From Gimesia chilikensis (GTDB lineage Bacteria > Planctomycetota > Planctomycetia > Planctomycetales > Planctomycetaceae), in contig NZ_VTSR01000032.1 of NCBI RefSeq assembly GCF_008329715.1, forward strand, positions 930,001 through 994,000: a DNA stretch of 64,000 nucleotides, written 5' to 3'. The position numbers and the translations under genes are program-made. This document shows positions 47,921-59,575 of the stretch, piece after piece. The notes under the pieces were generated by a model. It had not been told where the DNA came from and did not search any database. It saw nothing but the letters and a program-made list of their open reading frames with translations. Numbering within the stretch: the stretch's first letter is position 1; each line of letters begins with the position of its first letter.

Positions 47921-50563
47921 TTATTCGACGCTGCTGGTATCGATGCCTCTTTGTTTCAGACAGGCGAGCAGTTCGGGAAAACGTTCCATCCAGCATTTTT
48001 TGAGATAGCTGAGTTTGTCTTTCATTTCTGATTGACGGGGAACCAGCAACTCTACTGGTACGCCTGCATCGAGTAGAAGAATCAGACACTCTAATTTTTC
48101 ATCGTGAACTGCCCAGCTGAGTGGGGTGTTATCCAGTTTATCTGATTTTAAGGGAGAGGCACCATGTTCGAGCAGCCAGCGGACCCCCTGAGGTGATCCA
48201 TACAAGACGGCCTGGATGAGTGGTGTTGTGCCCTCGGAGTCTATACCGGCATCCAGATCTGGTTTCTGTCTGGCGATCTGCTCCAGCAGTTCAGGATGAT
48301 CCCAGATGTGACTACTGTTAAAAATATATCTCCAGTATTCCGGTTCAAGAACGGTCATCAGTACCTGAAAGCGTTCCAGGTTGGGGTCGAGAGTGGGTAA
48401 CCAGCTTTCCAGCAGCTTTTCCCGGATCAGGAATTTATTCTCGAGCAGTTGTTGGATCAATTCAGGATCAGCTTCCTGCGCGATGAATGTCAAGACGGTC
48501 CAGTTTCGCCAGTAGCCATACTCATTATATTGCTTGTGGAGCTTGCCTTTTTTCTCGACCCATTTGATGAACTTTTTGTGGTCCTGGTTTCGTAACGCCT
48601 GCAGCCAGGTGGGCAGTTTTTTGACCGGCCGTTCGCTCAGAGCTTTAATCAGGCTGAAAATATCGAAGGCGATCAGCTCGGATCCATGTTGAAAGTTGAG
48701 GGCCAGACTTTCAGGAGAGAGACCTGTCAGTCCTCTTTCCGCTAACGCTTCAAGCGTGAGTGCCTCGTCTGTGATCGAAGCATGTACAATCTGATTCTGT
48801 CTGTTTTCTATCAGGCAGAGATAGAGAAAAAAATCACTTCGTCCCTGTAGTTGGTCGGGGGCCGAAAATTTCGCGATTGGTAGATAACCTGGAACGGGGA
48901 AATGAGTATGTGCTTTCAGGGCCGTTTCCAGATCCTGTTCTGGATTATCGGCATTGATTCCGAAAAAACAGTGGAAGTCGATCGGTGTAGTGACACCACC
49001 TGACTTGAGTTGCAGATGGTTGGGGACCGGGATTCCTCCATTGGTCTGCAGCAGGAAATCACGATAGAGTTGTGGTAGTTCAATCTGGTGTTCGGATTCA
49101 AATTTCTGGATGTCCGCCGGGGTGAGTTGGGGGCCGGCCTGTGTGAACTGAACGTGGGGCGGCATGGTCGTAGCTGGCGCAGCAGCGTTCGCTTCCGGGA
49201 GGTCTGCCCATTCGAACATGAGTCCGTGTTCGTGGTCCCACTCTACTCCCAGGAAGCCGTTAATCGCGACTGCGTCATCGTCGGGCCATTCCGGGATGTC
49301 CAGCGTGATGGATGGAGTGCCGATATAAGGTTTGAGTGAGTCGAAGTCGGGGATTCCTTCGCTGTCGAACTCGACGTCAAATTCGGACTTCTCCTGGTCA
49401 TCCATTTCAGCCCAGTAGTCGCCGAGCGTATCGACGATCTGCTGCTGCAGGTCTACGGCAAGGGTTGAGAAGCGAGTCTGCAGGCGATCGAGGGCGTTGA
49501 GGAGTAGTCGCAGGACTTTGTTCTGTCCCGGAGGGAACTCAAATTCGATCGACAGGCTGGTCCAGTCGGTCTGCAGCGCGGCCTGTTCGGGCCAGATCAG
49601 AAGGACGCGGTCCCCTTCTTCTTCCACCGTGTAAGGACCGATTTTTTTTAACCGTTTCTGCAGGGTTTTGACTGTAGTGACCTGGGGCTGAGATTGGTCG
49701 CCTGGTTTCCGTCGAAAAGCATCAATGCGTTCCAGGCCGGTTTTCAGTTTGGGGTGGATCTCATGTTTATACTTAGCATATTTCTGGCACAGGTCGGTCA
49801 GTTTATCAGGAAAGCGAAACGTTTTGCCTGGTTCGGCGGCGGCTTTCTGTTCAAATTCTTTGATGTATTTCTGGAGCAGCTGCAGATCTCGTTGCTGCAT
49901 TTTCGCGCGCTCTTCACGATAGAACTGTTCCTGCAACTCTGCCAGATGTGCTTCCGGATCAAAATCGGGATCCCGACGCGGGTCACCAAGTCGATCCAGG
50001 TCGGCCTGGAGCTCTGCCTGGTGGCTGGTGACATAGGCGTCCAGCAACGCTCTGATTTCTGCTGCGGTTTCAATTTCCGGATCGGGGGGCTGATCTGAGG
50101 GCTGGTTGACTGGTATGCCTGCCTGCTCCGCGATTTCGGGAATCTCGTTGGCGATACTCTTCTGGATGTCTTTTTTTGCCTGGTTCGGATCGAAGTTTTT
50201 CAGGTTCTCCAGCATGTCCTTTGCTGTAAGCTGGCCTTCCATAACCATGCCAGAGAACGATCTGTTTTTGACCGTCGGAATTTTTCCTGCAATCCGAACT
50301 GCGCCGATCTCGTTTAAGGCGAATACGGTTTTACCAAGCCGGTATTTGAGCTCCTGGCCCGTCTCGTAAATTGCGTATGATCTCCACCACTGCAGGTCAT
50401 AGTCAGTTCCCATATCATCCAGGAAGTCATGCACAATGCGGGTGACGAGGCCCGCTTGGGAAACTTTCTGTTCGTAGGTCTGGTAGCGATCGGCTTTGGA
50501 GTGATTGTTGAGATAAAGACCGGCGTAGCGACACCAGTCCGTGTAGTCTTGCGAGTCGATCAT
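47921..50563 (-). CDS. Large multidomain protein with SUKH and ankyrin repeats
   Basis: An 880-aa cytoplasmic protein. A unique N-terminal region (1-170) precedes a charged, coiled-coil-like segment (about 170-260, AHLAELQEQFYREERAKMQQ). Around 480-610 is a SUKH (SMI1/KNR4) domain: TPADIQKFESEHQIELPQLY, then FLLQTNGGIPVPNHL. The last about 110 residues contain two ankyrin-type repeats (GTTPLIQAVLYGSPQGVRWL and NTPLSWAVHDEKLECLILLL). Both SUKH and ankyrin modules often occur in immunity proteins of polymorphic toxin systems, but no toxin gene is adjacent. The frame opens at 50629; ATG 50563 gives MIDSQDYTDW and is preferred, without a strong ribosome site. Confidence 0.78.
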   Translation of the reverse strand: MIDSQDYTDWCRYAGLYLNNHSKADRYQTYEQKVSQAGLVTRIVHDFLDDMGTDYDLQWWRSYAIYETGQELKYRLGKTVFALNEIGAVRIAGKIPTVKNRSFSGMVMEGQLTAKDMLENLKNFDPNQAKKDIQKSIANEIPEIAEQAGIPVNQPSDQPPDPEIETAAEIRALLDAYVTSHQAELQADLDRLGDPRRDPDFDPEAHLAELQEQFYREERAKMQQRDLQLLQKYIKEFEQKAAAEPGKTFRFPDKLTDLCQKYAKYKHEIHPKLKTGLERIDAFRRKPGDQSQPQVTTVKTLQKRLKKIGPYTVEEEGDRVLLIWPEQAALQTDWTSLSIEFEFPPGQNKVLRLLLNALDRLQTRFSTLAVDLQQQIVDTLGDYWAEMDDQEKSEFDVEFDSEGIPDFDSLKPYIGTPSITLDIPEWPDDDAVAINGFLGVEWDHEHGLMFEWADLPEANAAAPATTMPPHVQFTQAGPQLTPADIQKFESEHQIELPQLYRDFLLQTNGGIPVPNHLQLKSGGVTTPIDFHCFFGINADNPEQDLETALKAHTHFPVPGYLPIAKFSAPDQLQGRSDFFLYLCLIENRQNQIVHASITDEALTLEALAERGLTGLSPESLALNFQHGSELIAFDIFSLIKALSERPVKKLPTWLQALRNQDHKKFIKWVEKKGKLHKQYNEYGYWRNWTVLTFIAQEADPELIQQLLENKFLIREKLLESWLPTLDPNLERFQVLMTVLEPEYWRYIFNSSHIWDHPELLEQIARQKPDLDAGIDSEGTTPLIQAVLYGSPQGVRWLLEHGASPLKSDKLDNTPLSWAVHDEKLECLILLLDAGVPVELLVPRQSEMKDKLSYLKKCWMERFPELLACLKQRGIDTSSVE

Positions 50564-50763
50564 GGTGCGGGTTCCAGAAGAGTTCGGAAGTAGTGGCAGC
50601 ACTGTCAGGTGATCTTGTTTATACCGCACAGGTGTGTAATATGAAACCCTCTCTTGATATTACTGATGAGAATGATCGGTGGTGCTAATCCTCGTTTTAT
50701 TCTGTCTCTCTGATTGGAAATGACGGGAAGCAGAACTGGAGATCCAACCTGCTTCCCTGCAGA

Positions 50764-51054
50764 TTACTTCTGAATCGAAGCGACCACCTGTGCGGCCAGT
50801 TTTTTGATGTCTTCCGGGTCGGAGAGTTCGTTGAACCGTTGGACGGTGACGGCCTGTTCCATGTGGCCGGCGTTTTCCAGGCCGACGGTCAGGTCCTGCA
50901 GGACGGCGTCGTACTGGCCGGTTTCGGCGATTTTCTGAAGCGTGGGGACCAGTTGATCCTGTGTGAGGCCGTGGCTGACTTCCGGAGTGGTCGAGGCACT
51001 GCCACTGCAGCCGATGAGGGTGAGTGTCAGTAAACAGAGGGCGATTAATTTCAT
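50764..51054 (-). CDS. Small lipoprotein
   Basis: A 96-aa protein with signal peptide MKLIALCLLTLTL and lipobox LIGCSG. The mature part is about 80 residues, helical and acidic (LTQDQLVPTLQKIAETGQY). It lies 102 nt downstream of a DUF1559 gene on the same strand, the same arrangement as the pair at 27.6-29.1 kb, although the two lipoproteins are unrelated in sequence. Function unknown. Confidence 0.8.
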   Translation of the reverse strand: MKLIALCLLTLTLIGCSGSASTTPEVSHGLTQDQLVPTLQKIAETGQYDAVLQDLTVGLENAGHMEQAVTVQRFNELSDPEDIKKLAAQVVASIQK

Positions 51055-51156
51055 GGACGTAGTCTGTTTTTTTAAAGTAGGGAGAATGTGGAATGTCTCC
51101 GGTGTGTCGCCTGTCGGGACAACACACCGGAGCGAATGGGAATCGAGGTCTGGTGT

Positions 51157-52041
<885 letters not shown>

Positions 52042-52449
52042 GATCGGGTCTCCTGGGGTTTGAATTGAGAGGGTACGTAACAGGTAGCGGGTTGTCGTGG
52101 TGGGTAAAACGGTGGGCGTTTTACAGTGTGGGCGCAGCGTCTTGCTGGAAAAAGCTTCTCTAAGCAGGCCGCGAATTTATTTGTTCGCTGTGCTCGAAGC
52201 AGGTCTGGCCAAGTTTTTAACAGCGTTGTTTAAATATTCGATGGCCGAAGTGTGAATAGTTGGAGAAGCGATTTGGGGCGGGCTGAACATTCCACAGAAA
52301 ACGCTCGCGAATTCAGGTGAAAGGCGTTATGCTGAGAGTGAACAAAAAAAAACAGTTTCATTTGATCCTGGGTCGGATGGTTCGCGTTGTCAGACTCAAG
52401 ACAAGACTGTTTTCCCAGCGCCGTTTGTTCTTCAGGATGAATCCGATCC

Positions 52450-53481
52450 ATGTCAATTCAAGTCAGCTGCCCTGTCTGTGCGAAGAATTATAAAGTCAAA
52501 GAGGAAGCCGCCGGTAAAAAGCTGCGCTGTAAGGAGTGTGGCGAAACCGTGTCGATTCCCACGCTGGAATCAATACAGGACGAAGACTACGCCGAGAATG
52601 ACTTTTCCAGCCTGCTGGACGATGCGGTGGAACTGGGAGCGAAGTCCAAAACGATCCGCCGACCGGTGCGACGCAAGCCGATGGTCAAGGCCGAGAAGTA
52701 CGATGGTGATGAAGACGGCCCCGTCACGCGGAAGAAAGAGAATAACTATGTCGAGGATCTGCAGGCGACGTTCCTGATGCTGCTCGATCCGTCCAACCTG
52801 TTTATCTTCATGCTGCTCTGGCTGGGGATGGGGCTCTGTTTCTCATTATTACCTTTCGCCGGCACGCTGGGCTTTATCGGGCTGATCATCATCCGGGGCT
52901 GGTACAGCCATTATCGCTTCTGTGTGATTTATGAAGCGGCTGCAGGTGAGAAACATCTGCCGGAATTAAGTCCCGAAGAAGGTTTTTTTATCCCGATGGT
53001 CAAGTGGATTTTCACCTGGTTCCTGGTGCATTTTCCGGCTTATGCCTATGTGGGCGTGATCTTCTTCCTCAATCCGGAGATTATTGCGGATGCGGGGCTG
53101 TATCTGTTCGGAATGGAGACCATCGGTGATAACCTGCCTGCATTTCACCTGAGCATGTTCATGTTTCTGTATTGCATGGGCGTGTTCTTCTGGCCGATTC
53201 TGGCGCTGTGTGTGGCCGTCGGTGGTGTGGAATCGGTCTTACGTCTTGACCTGATGGTCCTGACGATTTTCAAATCGATGCCCGCTTACTTCTTTACCGC
53301 AACCGGGATGTTCTTCGTGGCGGGGCTGCAGCTCGGCTTGACTTTCGCGAACATCGAATGGGGGATCATGGGCCTGTTTCTGATGCGAGGTGTGATGATC
53401 TACGTCGAACTGGTGGCGTTACGAATGATTGGTCTGTATTACCACCACTTCAAGAATCAGTTCGCCTGGTCGTGGGGTTAA
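52450..53481 (+). CDS. Zinc-ribbon multipass membrane protein
   Basis: A 343-aa protein. The first 45 residues are an MJ0042-like zinc ribbon (CPVCAKNY...CKECGETV), followed by an acidic/basic linker (about 45-105). Then about five to six hydrophobic helices follow, including LFIFMLLWLGMGLCF, MFLYCMGVFFWPILALC and MFFVAGLQLGLTF. Zinc ribbon plus membrane domain is a common planctomycete arrangement without assigned function. Convergent with the next zinc-ribbon gene. Confidence 0.82.
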   Translation: MSIQVSCPVCAKNYKVKEEAAGKKLRCKECGETVSIPTLESIQDEDYAENDFSSLLDDAVELGAKSKTIRRPVRRKPMVKAEKYDGDEDGPVTRKKENNYVEDLQATFLMLLDPSNLFIFMLLWLGMGLCFSLLPFAGTLGFIGLIIIRGWYSHYRFCVIYEAAAGEKHLPELSPEEGFFIPMVKWIFTWFLVHFPAYAYVGVIFFLNPEIIADAGLYLFGMETIGDNLPAFHLSMFMFLYCMGVFFWPILALCVAVGGVESVLRLDLMVLTIFKSMPAYFFTATGMFFVAGLQLGLTFANIEWGIMGLFLMRGVMIYVELVALRMIGLYYHHFKNQFAWSWG

Positions 53482-53504
53482 ACAGACGGGCTCTTTCGAT
53501 CCGG

Positions 53505-54452
53505 TTACTTTTCGTGAATCGTATTGATCACCTGGGCGAAGATCGGCTTTAACTGATCGAACTGGCCGTCGGGACAGAGGCAGATCATATTGAACTGTAC
53601 CCGTCCGGTGAGCAGGGTCACCCGGTAGCCGCGCTGTGTGCCTCCCAGCAGTGATTTAGTGGTGAAGACGGACTGACAGGCATCGCCCATTTTCGTCTCC
53701 AGCAGCTTGTAGTCGCCGATTTCTTCGTAATTGGGGTAGTCGTCCGCCAGTTTGATTTTCATCAGGCGGTGAATGTCGACGACCGGGGGTTCGATCTCGT
53801 CGGAATCGGCGCCCTGTGTCATCGCCAGGCCGGCACCACCGAGGGCGCCGCCGGTCATGTTGCCTCGTACCGAAATTGTGGCGCTTTCATCGGGGGAACT
53901 GAACTTGGCCCAGCTCTGGACGCCCCCCTGCCCGCCTCCGCTTTTGATATTCCAGTTATCGGGGTATTCGCAGCCGAAGTCACCGACTTCCGGATGGAAG
54001 GTCGCATACTTGACGGGACCTGCCTGCTGATTCTGTGCCGCGTTCTGAGCACTCAGCGAACTTCCTGCGGTCACCATGAAATAGATCACACCGCCGGTCA
54101 GGGCGAGCCCCAGGATACTGCCGCCGACTAACAGCAGAACGGGAGGCTGTGACTTTTCCTGTTCCGATTTTTTACCCTTGGATTTGGCTTTCGTTGTGCC
54201 GGCACTGCTGCTGGAGCTCCCCTTCTTTTTGCGTGCGCGACGGGCGCGGGCTACGGCGGCACTGTCAAATTCTTCGTCGAAATCATCGAACTCATCTGCG
54301 GATGCGGCTCTGGCTTTTTTCTTCTGGCCATCGGCTTTGAGCACAAAGGGGGTTTCGCAACTGCGGCAGTTGACTTTCTTCCCCAGCATTTTGGTGCTTT
54401 TCAGTTTAGCTTTAGCCTGACAGTGCGGACAGGTGACGACGATTTCTGGCAT
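53505..54452 (-). CDS. Zinc-ribbon protein with single membrane helix
   Basis: A 315-aa protein with an N-terminal zinc ribbon (CPHCQAKAKL...CRSCETPF), a Lys/Ser-rich linker, one membrane helix (about 105-128, VLLLVGGSILGLALTGGVIYF) and an extracytoplasmic domain of about 185 residues. The latter starts near YATFHPEVGDFGCEYPDNW and includes a Gly-rich stretch. The end of the domain resembles lipoprotein/PsbP-like folds only vaguely. Function unknown. It shares the ribbon type with the convergent gene 23 nt away. Confidence 0.8.
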   Translation of the reverse strand: MPEIVVTCPHCQAKAKLKSTKMLGKKVNCRSCETPFVLKADGQKKKARAASADEFDDFDEEFDSAAVARARRARKKKGSSSSSAGTTKAKSKGKKSEQEKSQPPVLLLVGGSILGLALTGGVIYFMVTAGSSLSAQNAAQNQQAGPVKYATFHPEVGDFGCEYPDNWNIKSGGGQGGVQSWAKFSSPDESATISVRGNMTGGALGGAGLAMTQGADSDEIEPPVVDIHRLMKIKLADDYPNYEEIGDYKLLETKMGDACQSVFTTKSLLGGTQRGYRVTLLTGRVQFNMICLCPDGQFDQLKPIFAQVINTIHEK

Positions 54453-54900
54453 TTATGATGTCTCCCGGAAAGAGATGTGAGGGCGAAAGTCCCGGGCAGG
54501 AGCGGCTGCATCACTGCATTTACTGGTTAGCGTATTCGAATACTTTAAGTTTCTCTACTACGATGTTTGTGAATCGTTGTGATAAACAGAAATACGATGA
54601 TCTGCAAGCCGATCTTGCAATACTCACGGAGAATTCATTTAACGTGGTTTTGTTTTTTTCAGAACCCGACAGACAAAAACCGGAGCGACTCCGTTCTAAA
54701 ACAGTAACGAAGCCCGTTGATCTGATTGCGTTACTGGCGCGACAGCAGTCGATCAATGGGCTTTGTGTGTTTTTTTGATTCCAGGAGAGGCTGCTTTCCC
54801 TGTCTGCGGGTTGCTGGTTTCCATCGCTGGCGAGATATGGCATAATCGAGAGAATGGATTACGTTTAATTTCCGCCTGTCTCTGCTTTCGGGAGAATGCG
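54453..54900. other. Intergenic region before the second ceramidase-family gene
   Basis: About 450 nt. The frame of the downstream gene is open through the right part but has no signal-peptide-like start until 54901. A 107-codon frame at 54455-54778 lacks recognisable features. No hairpin or repeat stands out. Confidence 0.4.
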
Positions 54901-56286
54901 ATGGTTGCCTGTGGTTTGAAATTTCTGTCTGTCGTGTTGTGTGTCTGCTGCCTGAGTGGCGGCACGCTCCGTGCTGCGGACGCCGGTTATGCTTATGGTT
55001 TCGCGAAGACCGAAATCACCCCCGAGGTCCCGTTACGGCTCTCCGGGTACGGCAACCGGGATACGGTTTACGAGAACGTGGATGCGCCCCTGTATGTGCG
55101 GGCCATCGCGATTCGATCGCCTGAGAAAAAGGTCTGCGCGCTGGTCTCGCTCGATTCCATCGGCTTCGCCGGCACGTTTACCGACCGGATTGCGAAGACG
55201 GTCAAAGAGAAGTATGGACTGGACCGCGATCAGCTGGTGATCTGCAGCACGCATTCCCATACCGCCCCGCATCCGGTGGAGGGTTTGTCGAATATCTTCT
55301 CTACACAGCTGACCGAGGCGGAGCGGAATGCATCTCAGAAGTACTGGACCCAGGTCGAAGCGCGGATTGTAAAAACCGTCGGCACTGCGATTGAAGATCT
55401 CAAGCCAGGGACGATGGCGCTGGTCACCGGTGAAGTCGGCTTTGCCCAGAACCGGCGAGTGCTGAAGAACGGCAAATGGACCGGGTTCGGTGTCAATCCG
55501 GAAGGCCCCGTCGATCACAGCCTGCCGGTATTGAAGGTGACTGATGGTAACGGCCGACTGCGGGGGCTGGTGTTTAACTATGCCTGTCACTGCACCACGT
55601 TCGGCAGCGATTACAATTGTCTTAATGGCGACTGGGCCGGCTATGCCGCCCGTTATATTGAGGAGCAACAGGGGGAGATTGTCGCTGTCTGCACGATCGG
55701 TTGTGGAGCCGATCAGAACCCGATCCGGGGTAAGAAGGATGTAGCGAAGGATCTGGCTATCGGTCATGGCCGTGCGATCGCAGTGGAAGTCGCCCGACTG
55801 CTGAAACAAGAGACGCAGCCCATTACGGCCCCGCTGGGAACCGCGTACGGCAAGGCGGATCTGCCTTTCGAGCCTCCCTCGAAACAGGAACTGGAAACGG
55901 CCCTCGATCATCAGCGGCCGCAGGTCAGACGGCACGCGGCTAACATGCTCAAGCACTTCGAGAAAGAGGGGAAACTGCCGACGAGCTACCCTGCTCCCGT
56001 GCAGGTCTGGAAGTTCGGACGGCAGTTCACGATGGTCTTCCTGGGCGGCGAAGTGGTGGTGGACTACGCGTTGCGTCTCAAGCGGGAACTCAAAAGTGAT
56101 GCCGTCTGGGCGACCGCTTACGCCAACGACGTGTTTGGCTACGTCGCATCGGAGCGGATGCGGGATGAAGGTGGCTACGAGGTTGATTTCTCGATGATCT
56201 ATTACAATCAGCCGGGCCGCTGGGCGAAAGGAACCGAAGATATTCTGATCAAACGTATTCACGAACTGGTGCAGCAGGCAGAGTGA
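54901..56286 (+). CDS. Secreted neutral/alkaline ceramidase-family hydrolase (paralogue)
   Basis: A 461-aa exported protein. ATG 54901, preceded by gggag, starts a clean signal peptide (MVACGLKFLSVVLCVCCLSG); the open frame reaches 54763 but gives an unlikely N-terminus. Family landmarks: AKTEITPEVPLRLSGYGNR, STHSHTAPHPVEG, FNYACHCTTF, IGCGADQNP. It resembles the 37318-38748 protein throughout but is clearly diverged (C-terminal VFGYVASERMRDEGGYE). Last chromosomal gene before the tRNA and the integrated element. Confidence 0.85.
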   Translation: MVACGLKFLSVVLCVCCLSGGTLRAADAGYAYGFAKTEITPEVPLRLSGYGNRDTVYENVDAPLYVRAIAIRSPEKKVCALVSLDSIGFAGTFTDRIAKTVKEKYGLDRDQLVICSTHSHTAPHPVEGLSNIFSTQLTEAERNASQKYWTQVEARIVKTVGTAIEDLKPGTMALVTGEVGFAQNRRVLKNGKWTGFGVNPEGPVDHSLPVLKVTDGNGRLRGLVFNYACHCTTFGSDYNCLNGDWAGYAARYIEEQQGEIVAVCTIGCGADQNPIRGKKDVAKDLAIGHGRAIAVEVARLLKQETQPITAPLGTAYGKADLPFEPPSKQELETALDHQRPQVRRHAANMLKHFEKEGKLPTSYPAPVQVWKFGRQFTMVFLGGEVVVDYALRLKRELKSDAVWATAYANDVFGYVASERMRDEGGYEVDFSMIYYNQPGRWAKGTEDILIKRIHELVQQAE

Positions 56287-56420
56287 ATCGCGGCGAAAAC
56301 GGGGATCACGCTGGCGACCGGCGGCTGAAAATGGATGATCCGCAGCCGGAAACCCGAATTTTTTTAAATTCGGGGGCTGCATTGTGTGTTGTAAGTATTG
56401 AGCCGAAAAGCACTTTCCCG

Positions 56421-57839
<1,419 letters not shown>

Positions 57840-58022
57840 ATATCGTTTCACCTTAATTGTTAGCCGCGTTTATTGTGTTGTAGGACGTATCCATCGTCTG
57901 GGAATCAATCGCGTTACACTCCATTCAGCGCGATTGTCAAAGGTGTTATGATTTCTCTTTCTTTTTACTTCCAATCGTTTAAACTGTGATCGTTAGAGCT
58001 CTATTTCGTGAGGAACTTTCGT

Positions 58023-58274
58023 ATGTCTGAAAAAAAGAGATGGAAAGTTATTCATTTTCTTGGCTATGTCATACCCATTTTGTTAGTAATTTATGTTTTT
58101 AGCGTTGGCCCGGCTTTTGCATTGATAACTGAATCAGATGGAGCTCTTACACATCCCGAGTACCTAAGCCAACTCAAATCATTTTATGCCCCCCTGATTT
58201 GGGTCGTAAAAAGTAACAATTCACTGGAGTATTTAGCCGGTCAATATGTTGCTTTTTGTGTTCGGAACTTTTAA
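58023..58274 (+). CDS. Small membrane protein
   Basis: An 83-aa protein: basic start (MSEKKRWKV), one hydrophobic helix (about 15-37, YVIPILLVIYVFSVGPAFAL) and an extracytoplasmic tail with a second weakly hydrophobic part. AGGAA 7 nt before the ATG supports this start rather than the GTG at 58008. AT-rich. Not recognised. Convergent with the 367-aa gene, with an inverted repeat between. Confidence 0.6.
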   Translation: MSEKKRWKVIHFLGYVIPILLVIYVFSVGPAFALITESDGALTHPEYLSQLKSFYAPLIWVVKSNNSLEYLAGQYVAFCVRNF

Positions 58275-58278
58275 ACAC

Positions 58279-58308
58279 TCTCCCGCCTGACCATTGCCAG
58301 ACGGGAGA
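58279..58308. terminator. Shared hairpin between convergent genes
   Basis: Eleven-bp stem tctcccgcctg/cagacgggaga with one mismatch and an 8-nt loop, between the ends of the small membrane protein and the 367-aa gene. It may terminate both; there is no strong T run. Confidence 0.5.
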
Positions 58309-58321
58309 AACAAGGCATTTA

Positions 58322-59425
58322 CTACCGTTGAACGATTACGGCTTCTGGCTCGCTGTGTTTACGCGATTGATTCCAGGCAGAAATCAGGTTCAACGCTTCG
58401 CTTCTGCTCAACCGAAACCGCAAGAGCGTGCCATCGGTTAGAACGACTTTGTATTCGTTCCCGTCGTTATCGGCTTCACTGAACCCATTCAAAGCAATAC
58501 GCTGACTCATATCGATAGCCGATTCCATCAGAAATAAATCGGCTTTTCGCCTGGCTTCCTCACTGTTGCTTGCGTTCTGAACGTGCAATATCACATCTTC
58601 GCAGATGGTAGGGTTTGTACCGAAATGATGCCCCATTTGAATCTCAATGAGTTCTGTTTCGTCCTCTTCAGAATCAACCAACTGGGCTTCCATCTCTTCT
58701 GGATTCCGTGCTGTTTGATTAAGAGGGGCACTGTGTCCAGCTTTAGCCGTTTGCGGTCCAGCTGGATCCAGTTCAGTTTCACTGCTCTGGGAATCATCCC
58801 GAGACGCCCACGGCTGAACGTCTCCCGGGCAGATGGAACGGGCGATATAAGCCCGCTTGCGGATCTCTCCCGGTCCGACCTGATCCAGACGGCTGTTCAA
58901 ATCGCCGACAATCTGCTGGCACTGCTGCCGGGGGCCGTCGATACGAATGAACGCCGGGGGCAAGTCGAATTCGTTCTCAGGCTTCCAGCGGGTCGGCAGA
59001 GCCACGCTAAGATTCGCGTACCTGCTACTTACGCGAACGCGAATGTACCAGTGAGAGACCAGGCCATCCTTACTGCGTTCGATGTACTCGCGGTTAAGAA
59101 CGGCGGCAATCTCTGCAGCTGTCTTGGCTTTCTTGTAAGTCGTCGTGTGTGGTGGAACTGACCGCCATGATTCAGGCTCCCAGTCATCGGGCACGTTGAC
59201 CAGGTAAACCGGCCAGTCGTGACGTGGGGAATCGACGCGTAGCATTTCATCGGGATTCGGGTTGCCGATGGGAGGGGGCTGCACTGGTTCCAGGGCTGCC
59301 CAGTTGGCTGCCTTCTGTGCCAGCTGATCAACTGCGGTTTGTTGACCTTTGGGGGAGTCGAAGCCGCTTCCAGAGACATTTTCGGAAGCACAGACGCACG
59401 CGGGGTTCGTGAATGTGGTATTCAT
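58322..59425 (-). CDS. Island protein of unknown function (367 aa)
   Basis: Unrecognised. The first 45 residues are polar with Cys (NPACVCASE). Residues about 60-215 form a mixed alpha/beta domain (HDWPVYLVNVPDDWEPESW, then LVSHWYIRVRVSSRYANLSV). An acidic linker (SEEDETELIEIQ) joins a C-terminal part with FRLSRSEALNLISAWNQ. No membrane helix or signal peptide. ATG 59425 is preceded by aggtgg; the frame is open to 59479. The gene lies just downstream, in its own direction, of a structured inverted-repeat region. It might be a cargo or accessory function of the element; I cannot assign one. Confidence 0.6.
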   Translation of the reverse strand: MNTTFTNPACVCASENVSGSGFDSPKGQQTAVDQLAQKAANWAALEPVQPPPIGNPNPDEMLRVDSPRHDWPVYLVNVPDDWEPESWRSVPPHTTTYKKAKTAAEIAAVLNREYIERSKDGLVSHWYIRVRVSSRYANLSVALPTRWKPENEFDLPPAFIRIDGPRQQCQQIVGDLNSRLDQVGPGEIRKRAYIARSICPGDVQPWASRDDSQSSETELDPAGPQTAKAGHSAPLNQTARNPEEMEAQLVDSEEDETELIEIQMGHHFGTNPTICEDVILHVQNASNSEEARRKADLFLMESAIDMSQRIALNGFSEADNDGNEYKVVLTDGTLLRFRLSRSEALNLISAWNQSRKHSEPEAVIVQR

Positions 59426-59447
59426 CCTAACCACCTTTCTTTTACGC

Positions 59448-59575
59448 ACAGGGCGTAAAAAAAGAGTGCATGCTCTCAAGCACAGTTCCGAGGCGGAGTT
59501 GAAGCCGCCTTGGGGACCTCACGGTTACCCCACTCTGCCCAAGAGCATGCGCTCTTGTTTCAACTGTTTTTTTCG
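59448..59575 (+). ncRNA. Candidate structured RNA or attenuator
   Basis: A dense set of secondary structures: acgc/gcgt hairpin at 59448-59460; agagtgcatgctct (59463-59476) and agagcatgcgctct (59542-59555), inverted copies of each other with one mismatch; inner hairpins aggcgg/ccgcct and gggg-acc/ggtta-cccc between them. On the plus strand it ends in caagagc/gctcttg followed by a T run. On the minus strand the outer stem runs into TTTTTTT just before the 367-aa gene's ribosome site. It could be a small RNA terminating on plus, an attenuator on minus, or both. Confidence 0.45.
59540..59575 (+). terminator. Terminator-like hairpin inside the structured region
   Basis: Perfect 7-bp stem caagagc/gctcttg with a 4-nt loop, followed by a T-rich tail ending in seven T. 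No plus-strand protein gene ends here, which is the main hint of a small RNA. Confidence 0.55.

Noticed and set aside
54455-54778. 107-codon frame between the zinc-ribbon gene and the ceramidase paralogue
   Set aside because: No ribosome site, unfamiliar composition; likely chance.
55033-56382. 449-codon minus-strand frame
   Set aside because: Antisense to the ceramidase-family gene, no family similarity.
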